From NCBI GenBank assembly GCA_025451035.1, contig JANWLE010000096.1:1-42879 (forward strand): a stretch of DNA of 42,879 bases. Direction: 5' to 3'. The notes below the pieces were generated by a model. It saw only the letters and a list, made by a program, of their open reading frames with translations. It was not told the origin of the DNA and made no database searches. The DNA is from Solirubrobacteraceae bacterium (GTDB lineage: Bacteria > Actinomycetota > Thermoleophilia > Solirubrobacterales > Solirubrobacteraceae). Position numbers and translations under genes: made by a program. Each line of letters starts with the position of its first letter. The first letter of the stretch is position 1. Positions 30,872 through 38,263 of this stretch are shown one piece after another.

Positions 30872-31052
30872 TGTGCCCGTCGTATCGTTCGGCCACTGCA
30901 ACAGGCACGTAGACGTCTAGGCCAGGCTCGCTCGGTGCTTTGTCTGCCCAAGACCAACACGCACACATGACGCCGGCCGCGTGATCAGAGCCGGCGCATA
31001 TGTGTGACAGGGCGATCTACTAGCCCCTAAGGCGCTTACACATGCATTGCGG

Positions 31053-31973
31053 CTAGCCGGCGAATACACGCTGTCTGCGCGTGGAGCGCCGGCGCGATGT
31101 CATCCTCACCCGTGTGGGGCGCGGCATACCAGCGCGGGTGCTCACTATTGCCGTTTCGGGAGCGTCCGAAGGATTGTTCATAACAGGCTGGTTGGGCGCC
31201 GGCCGATCCTGCAGTGTGCGCCTAGAGGAGCGGATCAGCCATGCGGTGCGTCGGCACGCTGCGCAATCATCCAGGTGTGCTCGCGCGAGCGCGCTACGTT
31301 CCGGGCTGTAATGCTGATCGCCCCAAATCGCGTATCCGGTGACAAGCGACTCCATCTCAGGAGTACCGCATATCCCCTGGCGTGCTTGGTCTAGCTTTGC
31401 AATGAGAAAGCTGGTGGCTTGTTGCAGCGTCTTCTCATAGGCCTTGCGGCTCAACCCCATGCGCTGCATGATCTCCTCCGGACTGTAGTCCCACACAAAC
31501 CGCGCCGACCAAACACGCTTTTGGCGGCTTGGCAGAAGATTGAGGATGAAACACACGTCGCGCAGCACGTGGCGCTGCTCGATCGCGCTCGAGGCGTCTT
31601 GTCCTGGGGCCGATGGCTCACCGCAGTCATACTCGGCAAGGGACCTCTGTCGCGAGGTCTTGCGATGCTCGCTAACTATTTCGTTCTTGGCGATCGTGGC
31701 TATCCAGCTCGCTGGATGCGCGATCACTCCTGGGTGGAGCGTCTCAGCCTGGTAGAGCTTCCAGTAGGACATGTTGAACGCGGCATCCCACTGGTCGTCG
31801 CTGACGGTGCCATAAGCGTGCTGGTAGGCCTTGCGCGCTTCCAGCTTGAACCGCTCGTACATGCGGTTGTCGTTGAAGCGCTCCTGGACGGGCGCCTCGG
31901 CTGTGACACGTGAGCAGCGTCCGCTGGTCTGGCCAATGCCGGTGTTCAGGGTGCTGGCAGCAGAGCCGCTCAT
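31053..31973 (-). CDS. Sigma-70 family (ECF-like) sigma factor with C-terminal zinc-binding motif
   Basis: 306 residues, or 269 if translation begins at the inner ATG 31862 (M38). Region 2 is seen in WDAAFNMSYWKLYQAET and ASWIATIAKNEIVSEHRK, and region 4 in LPSRQKRVWSARFVWDYSPE with the helix-turn-helix EEIMQRMGLSRKAYEKTLQQ. Beyond region 4 is HLDDCAAC (H233, C237, C240), an H-x3-C-x2-C motif of the zinc anti-sigma/zf-HC2 type, followed by a basic, disordered tail. A sigma factor that carries its own anti-sigma-like finger could sense redox or ligand state. It is encoded upstream of the secretion genes, in the same direction, and is the obvious candidate for switching them on. Confidence 0.85.
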   Translation of the reverse strand: MSGSAASTLNTGIGQTSGRCSRVTAEAPVQERFNDNRMYERFKLEARKAYQHAYGTVSDDQWDAAFNMSYWKLYQAETLHPGVIAHPASWIATIAKNEIVSEHRKTSRQRSLAEYDCGEPSAPGQDASSAIEQRHVLRDVCFILNLLPSRQKRVWSARFVWDYSPEEIMQRMGLSRKAYEKTLQQATSFLIAKLDQARQGICGTPEMESLVTGYAIWGDQHYSPERSALARAHLDDCAACRRTAWLIRSSRRTLQDRPAPNQPVMNNPSDAPETAIVSTRAGMPRPTRVRMTSRRRSTRRQRVFAG

Positions 31974-32486
31974 ATGACTGGCTCAGAGCTGCCGGTCAGC
32001 TGGTGGCTGTCATCTGGCCGACCGCCACCGCCTGCCGCGCTGCCGCTCGAGTGCGAACAGTCGCTCGTGGAGTGGGGTCTCCAGGCAAGCGACTGCAAGC
32101 TGTGTCGGTAGGTGCGGCGCTGAGTCATCCAGCCTCGTACTCCTTGGGGCGGTCGGTACGTCAGTGATGTCGGTCCAAGGAACGTCGAGACCCCCCCTCG
32201 ATCTGTGGGGGGCTTCTCGACCGCAGCGGCGACTCGACGCCGGTCGCCGGTACAGGATCACCGGGCGAGCTCTCGACTCGCCCGGCGTCTGCCGGTCATA
32301 GATCACCTTGAACTACTTGCGTCCCAGGACTTGTGTCATGTGCCTGGGCGGCTTGACACTCCCGACGGCTGGGCCAATAAAGACCCTGGCCGAGTGGCGA
32401 TCCGCCGGACACAGAAGCCTGGCTGGTGTCGGCGCCGCGCCCCGGCGAAGTCCATGCTCGTCGCGGCCCTCTAGAGTTGAGCGCCG
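31974..32486. other. 513-bp intergenic region between divergent sigma-factor and lepA genes, with strong hairpins
   Basis: No gene is supported; open frames here have no recognised domain. It must hold the divergent promoters of the secretion operon and lepA. Two strong stem-loops stand out. GTCGAGA plus CCCCCC (32184-32196) pairs with GGGGGG and TCTCGAC (to 32221) with a two-base bulge, and CCGGGCGAG (32261-32269) pairs perfectly with CTCGCCCGG (32277-32285). Neither has a T-run. They may be insulating terminators or an RNA leader of lepA. Confidence 0.5.
32261..32285. terminator. 9-bp perfect GC-rich hairpin upstream of lepA
   Basis: CCGGGCGAG and CTCGCCCGG pair perfectly around a 7-base loop, about 200 bp upstream of lepA. 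Together with the bulged hairpin at 32184-32221, it forms a double-stem block between the secretion operon promoter region and lepA. It could equally end an unseen short transcript. Confidence 0.5.
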
Positions 32487-34298
32487 ATGGATCAATCACG
32501 CATACGCAACTTCTGCATCATCGCCCACATCGACCACGGCAAGTCGACGCTCGCTGACCGCATACTCGAGCTGACGCACACCGTCGACCCACGCGCAATG
32601 CGCGCCCAGGTTCTTGACTCCATGGACCTCGAGCGTGAGCGCGGGATCACGATCAAGGCTCAGGCGGTCCGCGTGTTTTTCACCGCCAAGGATGGCGAGA
32701 CCTACCAGCTTCACCTGATCGATACGCCAGGTCATGTCGACTTCACCTACGAGGTGTCGCGCTCGCTAGCGGCATGCGAGGGAGCGCTGCTGGTGGTAGA
32801 TGCCTCACAAGGCGTCGAGGCGCAGACCGTCGCAAACACCTACCTAGCGATCGAGGCTGGGCTCGAGCTGATTCCGTGTCTGAACAAGCTCGACCTGCCA
32901 GGCGCCGAACCGGACCGCGTCGCTGGCGAAGTCGCTGACCTGATCGGTGAGGATCCCGCCTCGATCCTGCGCATCAGCGGCAAGACTGGCCAGGGCGTCA
33001 GCGAGGTCCTGGAGGAGCTGATCCGGCGAGTACCGCCGCCTTCGGGCGATCCGAATGCGCGACCGCGAGCGCTGATCTTCGACTCCGAGTTCGACCAGTA
33101 CCGTGGGGTGATCGCCTACATCAGGGTGGTCGACGGCATCTTTCGCAAGGGGGAGGCGATCAGGGCAATGGCCGCTGGCACCCATGCGGAGATCGACGAC
33201 ATCGGCTTCTTCTCGCCGACGATGACGCCGGTCAAGCAGCTCGCGGCGGGCGACGTTGGGTATCTGATCACCGGCATCAAGGACGTAACGCAGCTGCGTG
33301 TAGGCGACACGCTCACCACCGCGGTGCGCGGCGAGAAGAGCACCTCAGAGGCTCTGCCCGGCTATCGCGAGGTCAAGCCGATGGTGTTCTGTGGTCTGTT
33401 CCCGATCGATTCCGACCGCTATCCGGATCTACGTGACGCGCTAGAGAAGCTCACTCTCAACGACGCTGCTCTCTCGTGGGAGCCCGAGACCTCCGACGCA
33501 CTCGGGTTCGGCTTTCGCTGCGGCTTTCTCGGTCTGCTGCACATGGACATAGTGCGCGAGCGCTTGGAGCGCGAGTACGACCTCGAGCTACTAGCGACGA
33601 TGCCGTCCGTCGAGTTCGACGTGACGCTCACCAACGGTGATGAACTCGAGGTCCACAACCCTTCAGACATGCCTGATCCAGGCACGATCGCGGAGATCAG
33701 CGAGCCATTCATCAAGGCGCAGATAATCACCCCGCGGGAGTTCGTCGGCGCGGTGATGGAGCTCTGTCAAGAGCGTCGCGGGCAGCCCGCGGGAATCCAC
33801 TACCTTTCGCCCGAGCGGGTGCAGATGACCTATGACCTACCGCTTGCGGAAATCGTCATGGACTTCTTCGATCAGCTGAAGTCCCGGACACGCGGCTACG
33901 CGTCGCTCGATTACGAGCTCAACGGAATGAAGCCGTCCAGTCTGGTCAAGCTCGATGTACTGCTCGCGGGCGATCCCGTCGACGCTCTATCGATGGTGGT
34001 GCACCGCGAGAAGGCATACGAGATGGGTCGTCTGCTGACCGAGAAGCTACGCAAGCGCATACCCCGCCAACAGTACGACGTGCCAATCCAAGCCGCGGTC
34101 GGCTCGCACATAATCGCCAGGGAGACCGTAAAGGCGTTCCGCAAGGACGTGATCGCCAAGTGCTATGGCGGGGACATCACACGCAAGCGCAAGCTGCTCG
34201 AGAAGCAAAAGGAGGGCAAGAAGCGGATGAAGCAGGTTGGCCGCGTCGAGGTGCCGCAGGAGGCCTTTCTCGCAGTCCTAGAGCTGGGTGACGAGTAG
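32487..34298 (+). CDS. lepA: Elongation factor 4 (LepA) GTPase
   Basis: 603 residues, full family length. The G1 loop AHIDHGKS is at 13-20, the switch region [10 protein letters not shown] and G3 DTPGHVDF follow, and G4 is NKLD in [10 protein letters not shown]. The LepA-specific C-terminal domain is present ([20 protein letters not shown]). LepA acts on ribosomes during stalled or early translation. The ATG at 32487 gives the normal start ([20 protein letters not shown]). In many actinobacteria lepA follows rpsT; here murJ and the secretion cluster lie between them. Confidence 0.97.
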   Translation: MDQSRIRNFCIIAHIDHGKSTLADRILELTHTVDPRAMRAQVLDSMDLERERGITIKAQAVRVFFTAKDGETYQLHLIDTPGHVDFTYEVSRSLAACEGALLVVDASQGVEAQTVANTYLAIEAGLELIPCLNKLDLPGAEPDRVAGEVADLIGEDPASILRISGKTGQGVSEVLEELIRRVPPPSGDPNARPRALIFDSEFDQYRGVIAYIRVVDGIFRKGEAIRAMAAGTHAEIDDIGFFSPTMTPVKQLAAGDVGYLITGIKDVTQLRVGDTLTTAVRGEKSTSEALPGYREVKPMVFCGLFPIDSDRYPDLRDALEKLTLNDAALSWEPETSDALGFGFRCGFLGLLHMDIVRERLEREYDLELLATMPSVEFDVTLTNGDELEVHNPSDMPDPGTIAEISEPFIKAQIITPREFVGAVMELCQERRGQPAGIHYLSPERVQMTYDLPLAEIVMDFFDQLKSRTRGYASLDYELNGMKPSSLVKLDVLLAGDPVDALSMVVHREKAYEMGRLLTEKLRKRIPRQQYDVPIQAAVGSHIIARETVKAFRKDVIAKCYGGDITRKRKLLEKQKEGKKRMKQVGRVEVPQEAFLAVLELGDE

Positions 34299-34302
34299 CG
34301 GC

Positions 34303-34782
34303 ATGCGCGTCCTATTCGTGTGCCTGGGCAACATTTGTCGCTCCCCGACAGCAGAGGGCGTGATGCGTAGCCTGCTCGCCCGAGACGGCGAGAGTGGCAT
34401 AGAGGTCGACAGTGCGGGAACGGGGGGCTGGCACGTGGGCGAGGCCCCCGACGCGCGTGCCACTGAGGCCGCCCGGCGTCGCGGGATCAGGCTTGAAGGA
34501 CAGGCTAGGCAGGTAAGCCAGCGGGACTTCGCGGAGTTCGACCTTATCCTCGCGATGGATGGCTCAAACCAGCACGCTCTGCGTCAACTGGCGCCCGATG
34601 AACATTGCCACATGAAGGTGAAACTGCTGCGCGAATTTGATCCGGCCAGCGCCGAGGCACAGAACCTCGATGTTCCCGACCCCTACTATGGCGGGCCGGC
34701 TGGATTTGACGACGTGCTCGATCTTGTTCAGGCGGCATGTGAGGGATTGCTAGAGCACATTCGCTCGTTGCAGACAGCATGA
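34303..34782 (+). CDS. Low-molecular-weight phosphotyrosine-type phosphatase
   Basis: 159 residues from ATG 34303. The P-loop C(x)5R is C7-R13 in VCLGNICRSPTAEGV, and the general-acid Asp is D126 in DVPDPYYGG, so the catalytic set is complete. The enzyme family dephosphorylates Tyr or, in one bacterial branch, protein-bound ribulosamine 5-phosphate. The gene overlaps the next (fructosamine-kinase family) by ATGA. That pairing, known from bacteria in which LMW-PTP and ketoamine kinases are neighbours, favours a deglycation role. It starts 4 bp after lepA. Confidence 0.92.
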   Translation: MRVLFVCLGNICRSPTAEGVMRSLLARDGESGIEVDSAGTGGWHVGEAPDARATEAARRRGIRLEGQARQVSQRDFAEFDLILAMDGSNQHALRQLAPDEHCHMKVKLLREFDPASAEAQNLDVPDPYYGGPAGFDDVLDLVQAACEGLLEHIRSLQTA

Positions 34783-35621
34783 GCTTGCCCAAGGGCGCGA
34801 CCGAGGCTCGGCGGCTCGGCGGTGGAGACATCAACGAGGCTTGGCGCGTAGTGCTCGCTGACGGGACGCAAGCGTTCGTGAAGACCCGGACGGACGCTAG
34901 CCCCGAGGAGTACATGCTGGAGGCGGCTTCACTGCGATGGCTGGGTGAGCCCGAAGCGCTCAGGGTTCCGCAGGTGCTGGAGGTAACCGCTGAGTATCTA
35001 GTGTTGGAGTGGATCGAGCCGGGACACCTCTCCGGCACCGGTACGCGACAGCTGGGTGAGGGCCTGGCGGCGCTGCACGCCGCTGGCGCGGCGTGCTTCG
35101 GTGATCCCGGCCTGGCGGCTGGCGTCGGCGCACAGGCCCGAATCGGCTCGCTGCAGCTACCCAACGAGCCATGCCCGGACTGGCCCGCCTTCTACGCGCA
35201 GCGACGGCTACTTCCGCTGGCGAAGATGGCGGCGCAGCGTGACGTGCTCTCTCGTGCCGGTGTCGCCGCTGTGGAGCGAGTGTGCGAGCGTCTACCAGAG
35301 TTGAGTGGGCCGCCGGAGAAGCCGGCGCGCCTGCACGGTGACTTGTGGCGCGGCAATGTCTGCGGGGACGCCAACGGCGATCCCTGGCTGATCGACCCCT
35401 CCGCATACGGCGGCCACCGCGAGGTTGACCTGTCGATGCTGCGCTTGTTCGGCTCGCCGTCAGACCGGATTTTCGACTTCTACGAGGCGGTCACGCCGCT
35501 CGCAGACGGATGGCAGGAGCGCGTTGGACTGTGGCAGCTGATGCCGCTGCTTGTACATGCCGTGCTGTTCGGCGGCTCTTACTGCCAGGCCGCCGAACGG
35601 CTGGCCAGACGCTACGCCTAA
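34779..35621 (+). CDS. Fructosamine/ribulosamine 3-kinase family protein
   Basis: 280 residues, the usual length for bacterial members. The kinase-like fold is marked by the nucleotide-binding strand FVKT (K35), the catalytic loop HGDLWRGN (186-193) and the metal-binding DPSAYGGHREVDLSM (from D206). Known bacterial relatives phosphorylate ribulosamines and erythrulosamines on glycated proteins, which makes the sugar adduct unstable so that it falls off. The ATGA overlap with the LMW phosphatase gene indicates one transcript and a joint repair function: the phosphatase exposes the substrate, the kinase removes it. Substrate preference is inference. Confidence 0.9.
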   Translation: MSLPKGATEARRLGGGDINEAWRVVLADGTQAFVKTRTDASPEEYMLEAASLRWLGEPEALRVPQVLEVTAEYLVLEWIEPGHLSGTGTRQLGEGLAALHAAGAACFGDPGLAAGVGAQARIGSLQLPNEPCPDWPAFYAQRRLLPLAKMAAQRDVLSRAGVAAVERVCERLPELSGPPEKPARLHGDLWRGNVCGDANGDPWLIDPSAYGGHREVDLSMLRLFGSPSDRIFDFYEAVTPLADGWQERVGLWQLMPLLVHAVLFGGSYCQAAERLARRYA

Positions 35622-35651
35622 AGTGCGTCCCTCTAGGGCCTTACGGTCGGA

Positions 35652-36113
35652 GTGGGGGATGTGCGTCCTCATACCGTCAGGGAACGTCGCCGCCTGTACC
35701 TGTTGGCACGGTTGATCATCGACCGCCATTACCGCCGGCCGCTGACCTTGAACGTCGTCGCGAAGGCACTCGCAAGCTCCCCAAGGCAGCTGCAGCGAGC
35801 CTACGCCCAGTTCGGCGAAGGGTCGTTCCGCGAAGATCTCGTAGCCAGAAGAATGGCTGCAGCTGCTGAGCTGCTGTCACAGCCGGCGATACCTGTGCGG
35901 GATGTCGCACGGCTCGTCGGCTATCGCCAGCCGCCGCACTTCGCCCAGGCATTCCGCCGCCGTTACGGCGTCTCGCCGGCGCGCTACCGTGAGGAAGTTC
36001 GCCAAGCCAAGCGCAAAGCGCCATCCAAGATCGCCATGCAGGCGCGCGCGAGCCATAGCCAGGCGGCCTTCAGCGACCGGCAGGATGAGCAGCCTCGCGC
36101 GGTCGCGCACTGA
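35652..36113 (+). CDS. AraC-type DNA-binding protein without sensor domain
   Basis: 153 residues from GTG 35652 (GTG 35661 is an alternative). Residues about 15-110 are the AraC double helix-turn-helix: LTLNVVAKALASSPRQLQRA and IPVRDVARLVGYRQPPHFAQ with the family ending AFRRRYGVSPARYREEV. No ligand-binding domain precedes it, and the last 40 residues are polar and basic. Such stand-alone AraC domains act like MarA/SoxS, controlled by their abundance. It follows the kinase gene by 30 bp and may be co-transcribed. Confidence 0.82.
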   Translation: MGDVRPHTVRERRRLYLLARLIIDRHYRRPLTLNVVAKALASSPRQLQRAYAQFGEGSFREDLVARRMAAAAELLSQPAIPVRDVARLVGYRQPPHFAQAFRRRYGVSPARYREEVRQAKRKAPSKIAMQARASHSQAAFSDRQDEQPRAVAH

Positions 36114-36161
36114 GCATCGAGTTCGCTCGGAACTCACGCGTACATCGCACGCGACCGGCTA

Positions 36162-37316
36162 ATGGCATGTAGTGGCCGCGTGGGGCCGCACGCGCTGTCA
36201 TGCTCAATGCAGATGCTCGATCGTTTTCGCCCAGGGATGTTTCGTCTCTTCGGTGTGCCACAGAGCGAGCGCCGCTCTTCGGCAGGCGAAAACGAGCACG
36301 CCGAAAGTGCCAGGCTGCCGGGGTTTGCTACCCAGACGCGCCGGCTGCGCAACAACCTCATTGCCCTGGCGCTGTTTTTCGTGATCGTCGTAGGTTTGCT
36401 GTTCGCTGTCCCGGGCTTGCGTTCGGCTGGAGAGCGGATCACCGACACCAACATCGGCTGGCTCGCGATTGCGGTCGCGCTGGAGCTCCTTTCGTGCGTG
36501 TCCTACGTGATTCTGTTCGGTCTCGTGTTCAAACGGCTCGGCAGAAGCCTGAGCTCGCGCCTTTCGCTGGCCGAGCTCGCGATGAACTCGGTTGTCTCGG
36601 TGAGCGGCCTCGGCGGCATCGCGCTCGGAGCCTGGGTGCTGCACAGCAAGGGCATCTCGATGGAAAGGATCGCTAGACGATCTGTGTTGTTGTTCGTGCT
36701 CACCAGCGCGGTCAATGTCGTCGCAGTAGTCGTCTTCGGGATACCAATGTGGTTGGGTTTGCTGCCTGGCACTCGCAATGAGCTGCTTACATTGCTGCCC
36801 GCGGCGATCGCGCTTATCGTGATCATCGGCACGCTTGTGCTCGCCAGATCGGCTACGCGAGCAGCCACGCAAACGGGGCAGCACGGTCGTGTGAGGACTG
36901 TGCTTCTAGCTGCCGCGACTGGCGTCACCGATGCTGTTGAGCTCATTCGTCACCACGACTGGCGACTGCTGGGAGCGGTTGGGTACTGGCTCTGGGACAA
37001 CCTCTGCTTGTTTGTCTGTCTGGCTGCATATGGCAACCCACCGACGTTCTGGGCTGTGGCGATGGCTTACCTAGTGGGGATGCTCGGCAATTCGTTGCCG
37101 CTTCCCGGCGGGTTTTTCCTCGTCGAAGGCGGACTTGTCGGGATGCTCGTGCTACTCGGTACGCACCCGGTCTCTTTGGCGCTCGCGGCGGTACTCGTTT
37201 ACCGGGCGATCTCGCTGTGGATTCCCGCGCTGATCGGTGCGCTAGCGTTCCTGAGCTTGCGCAGCGAGATCGGCAAGCCACTCGGCGACACCGCACACAC
37301 GCTAGCGGGCGGCTAG
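36162..37316 (+). CDS. Flippase-like integral membrane protein (UPF0104/LPG-synthase TM family)
   Basis: 384 residues. A polar N-terminus (about 60 residues) is followed by eight or so membrane segments. The pattern SVVSVSGLGGIALGAWVLHSKG in the third segment and the SLPLPGGFFLVEGGLVGMLV near the C-terminus is typical of the UPF0104/AglD group, the membrane half of lysyl-phosphatidylglycerol synthase without its enzyme domain. Relatives are thought to move lipid-linked intermediates. The start at 36162 is uncertain; M16, M18 or M26 would give shorter N-termini. Its stop overlaps the stop of the convergent lipoprotein gene by 4 bases. Confidence 0.85.
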   Translation: MACSGRVGPHALSCSMQMLDRFRPGMFRLFGVPQSERRSSAGENEHAESARLPGFATQTRRLRNNLIALALFFVIVVGLLFAVPGLRSAGERITDTNIGWLAIAVALELLSCVSYVILFGLVFKRLGRSLSSRLSLAELAMNSVVSVSGLGGIALGAWVLHSKGISMERIARRSVLLFVLTSAVNVVAVVVFGIPMWLGLLPGTRNELLTLLPAAIALIVIIGTLVLARSATRAATQTGQHGRVRTVLLAAATGVTDAVELIRHHDWRLLGAVGYWLWDNLCLFVCLAAYGNPPTFWAVAMAYLVGMLGNSLPLPGGFFLVEGGLVGMLVLLGTHPVSLALAAVLVYRAISLWIPALIGALAFLSLRSEIGKPLGDTAHTLAGG

Positions 37317-37987
37317 TGCGTCGCAGCTGATTCGCGACTTACCCGGATCCGTTCGCCGGCTATCCGGCAGACGTCCCCGGGGAGCTTGTCAAGCAGCGCT
37401 CGCAGCGCTTGGGGAATGGCCCCTGACAGGCCGGGACAGTAGACCGGCACTGGCAGCGCAGCAGAAGCGGACCCCGGGGCGTTCAGCGAGCGCAGTTGGT
37501 TGGCGGCTCGCATCGCGAGCGCGGGATCGCTGGAGAAGATATCTATCGCCACGCGGCCGGAATACAGCTCGATCGAGCGGCCTTCTTCATAGACCGTTGC
37601 TGGGACCCCGCGAACCACGCTGTTGTGCTGCGGGCCGAGGCTCGAGTTCGAGTGGAAGCGGTAGATGACGGTCGTGACCTGCAGTGGGAGCTTGCAACTG
37701 CCGGTAGCGAAGATCCCGTCGCTGTGGGCGCAATCTCCGTAGTACACGCTCTCGCCGATCTCGCTGTTGTAGCTCTTCTGCCCGTCAACGGCAGTGAGCG
37801 GCGCTCCAGCGAAATGCGGGCCTGCCCAGTAGATCCTGTAATAGGGGAAGCTTTCGGCCTGAGCCAGTTCTGCGCTGGAGATCGGCTGCGGATGTCGAGA
37901 CGAGCAGCCGGCAATCGCAGCACAGAGGCCGGCTGCCGCGAACACCGAGAGGACGTGGATAAGTCTGCCTGCTGCTCGTCTTTTCAC
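37313..37987 (-). CDS. Hypothetical lipoprotein
   Basis: 224 residues. The signal peptide (LIHVLSVFAAAGLCAAIAGC) carries the lipobox IAGC. The mature domain is unrecognised but folded-looking, with FPYYRIYWAGPHFAG, GESVYYGDCAHSDG and paired Cys residues (about 85, 97, 184, 207) that could form disulfides outside the membrane. It is convergent with the flippase-like gene, with a 4-base stop overlap, and divergent from the GT-C-like gene. The function is unknown. Confidence 0.8.
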   Translation of the reverse strand: MKRRAAGRLIHVLSVFAAAGLCAAIAGCSSRHPQPISSAELAQAESFPYYRIYWAGPHFAGAPLTAVDGQKSYNSEIGESVYYGDCAHSDGIFATGSCKLPLQVTTVIYRFHSNSSLGPQHNSVVRGVPATVYEEGRSIELYSGRVAIDIFSSDPALAMRAANQLRSLNAPGSASAALPVPVYCPGLSGAIPQALRALLDKLPGDVCRIAGERIRVSRESAATH

Positions 37988-38156
37988 GCCGCCGATTATC
38001 GGTCACCTGCCCAACTTGCGCTTCACGCCGCCCTTGGCCGAGCCTGACTGCGCCGAGATGTTGCGTGCTCATTGGAATACAGCGACTTTTACGCAACTCG
38101 CGGGTTGAAGAATCAGACCTGCGAGTCCGTGTTGGAGAGGGCGGCTCGCGGGGACA

Positions 38157-38188
38157 CCGGGGCCCGACGGGGGAGGATCGGGTCCCGG
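38157..38188. promoter_or_regulatory. Stem-loop in the leader of the GT-C-like gene
   Basis: CCGGGGCCCGA (38157-38167) pairs with TCGGGTCCCGG (38178-38188) with one G-T pair around a 10-base loop. It lies 75 bp before the ATG at 38264, in the 276-bp gap between divergent genes. It may be a leader structure or the end of an unseen transcript. Confidence 0.35.
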
Positions 38189-38234
38189 TACTGATTCAGC
38201 GCGGCGCGGGCGGCGGGGGTTGGCGTTTACCGGT

Positions 38235-38263
38235 GAGGAGGCGGCCCGCCATACTGGCGGGTC
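38235..38263 (+). promoter_or_regulatory. Distant Shine-Dalgarno bridged by a hairpin before the GT-C-like gene
   Basis: GAGGAGG (38235-38241) is a strong Shine-Dalgarno but sits 22 bases before ATG 38264, too far for normal use. Between them CCCGCC (38245-38250) and GGCGGG (38256-38261) form a perfect 6-bp hairpin with a 5-base loop. Folded, it leaves only about five unpaired bases between Shine-Dalgarno and ATG, the optimum spacing. The structure may therefore enable rather than block initiation. Confidence 0.5.
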
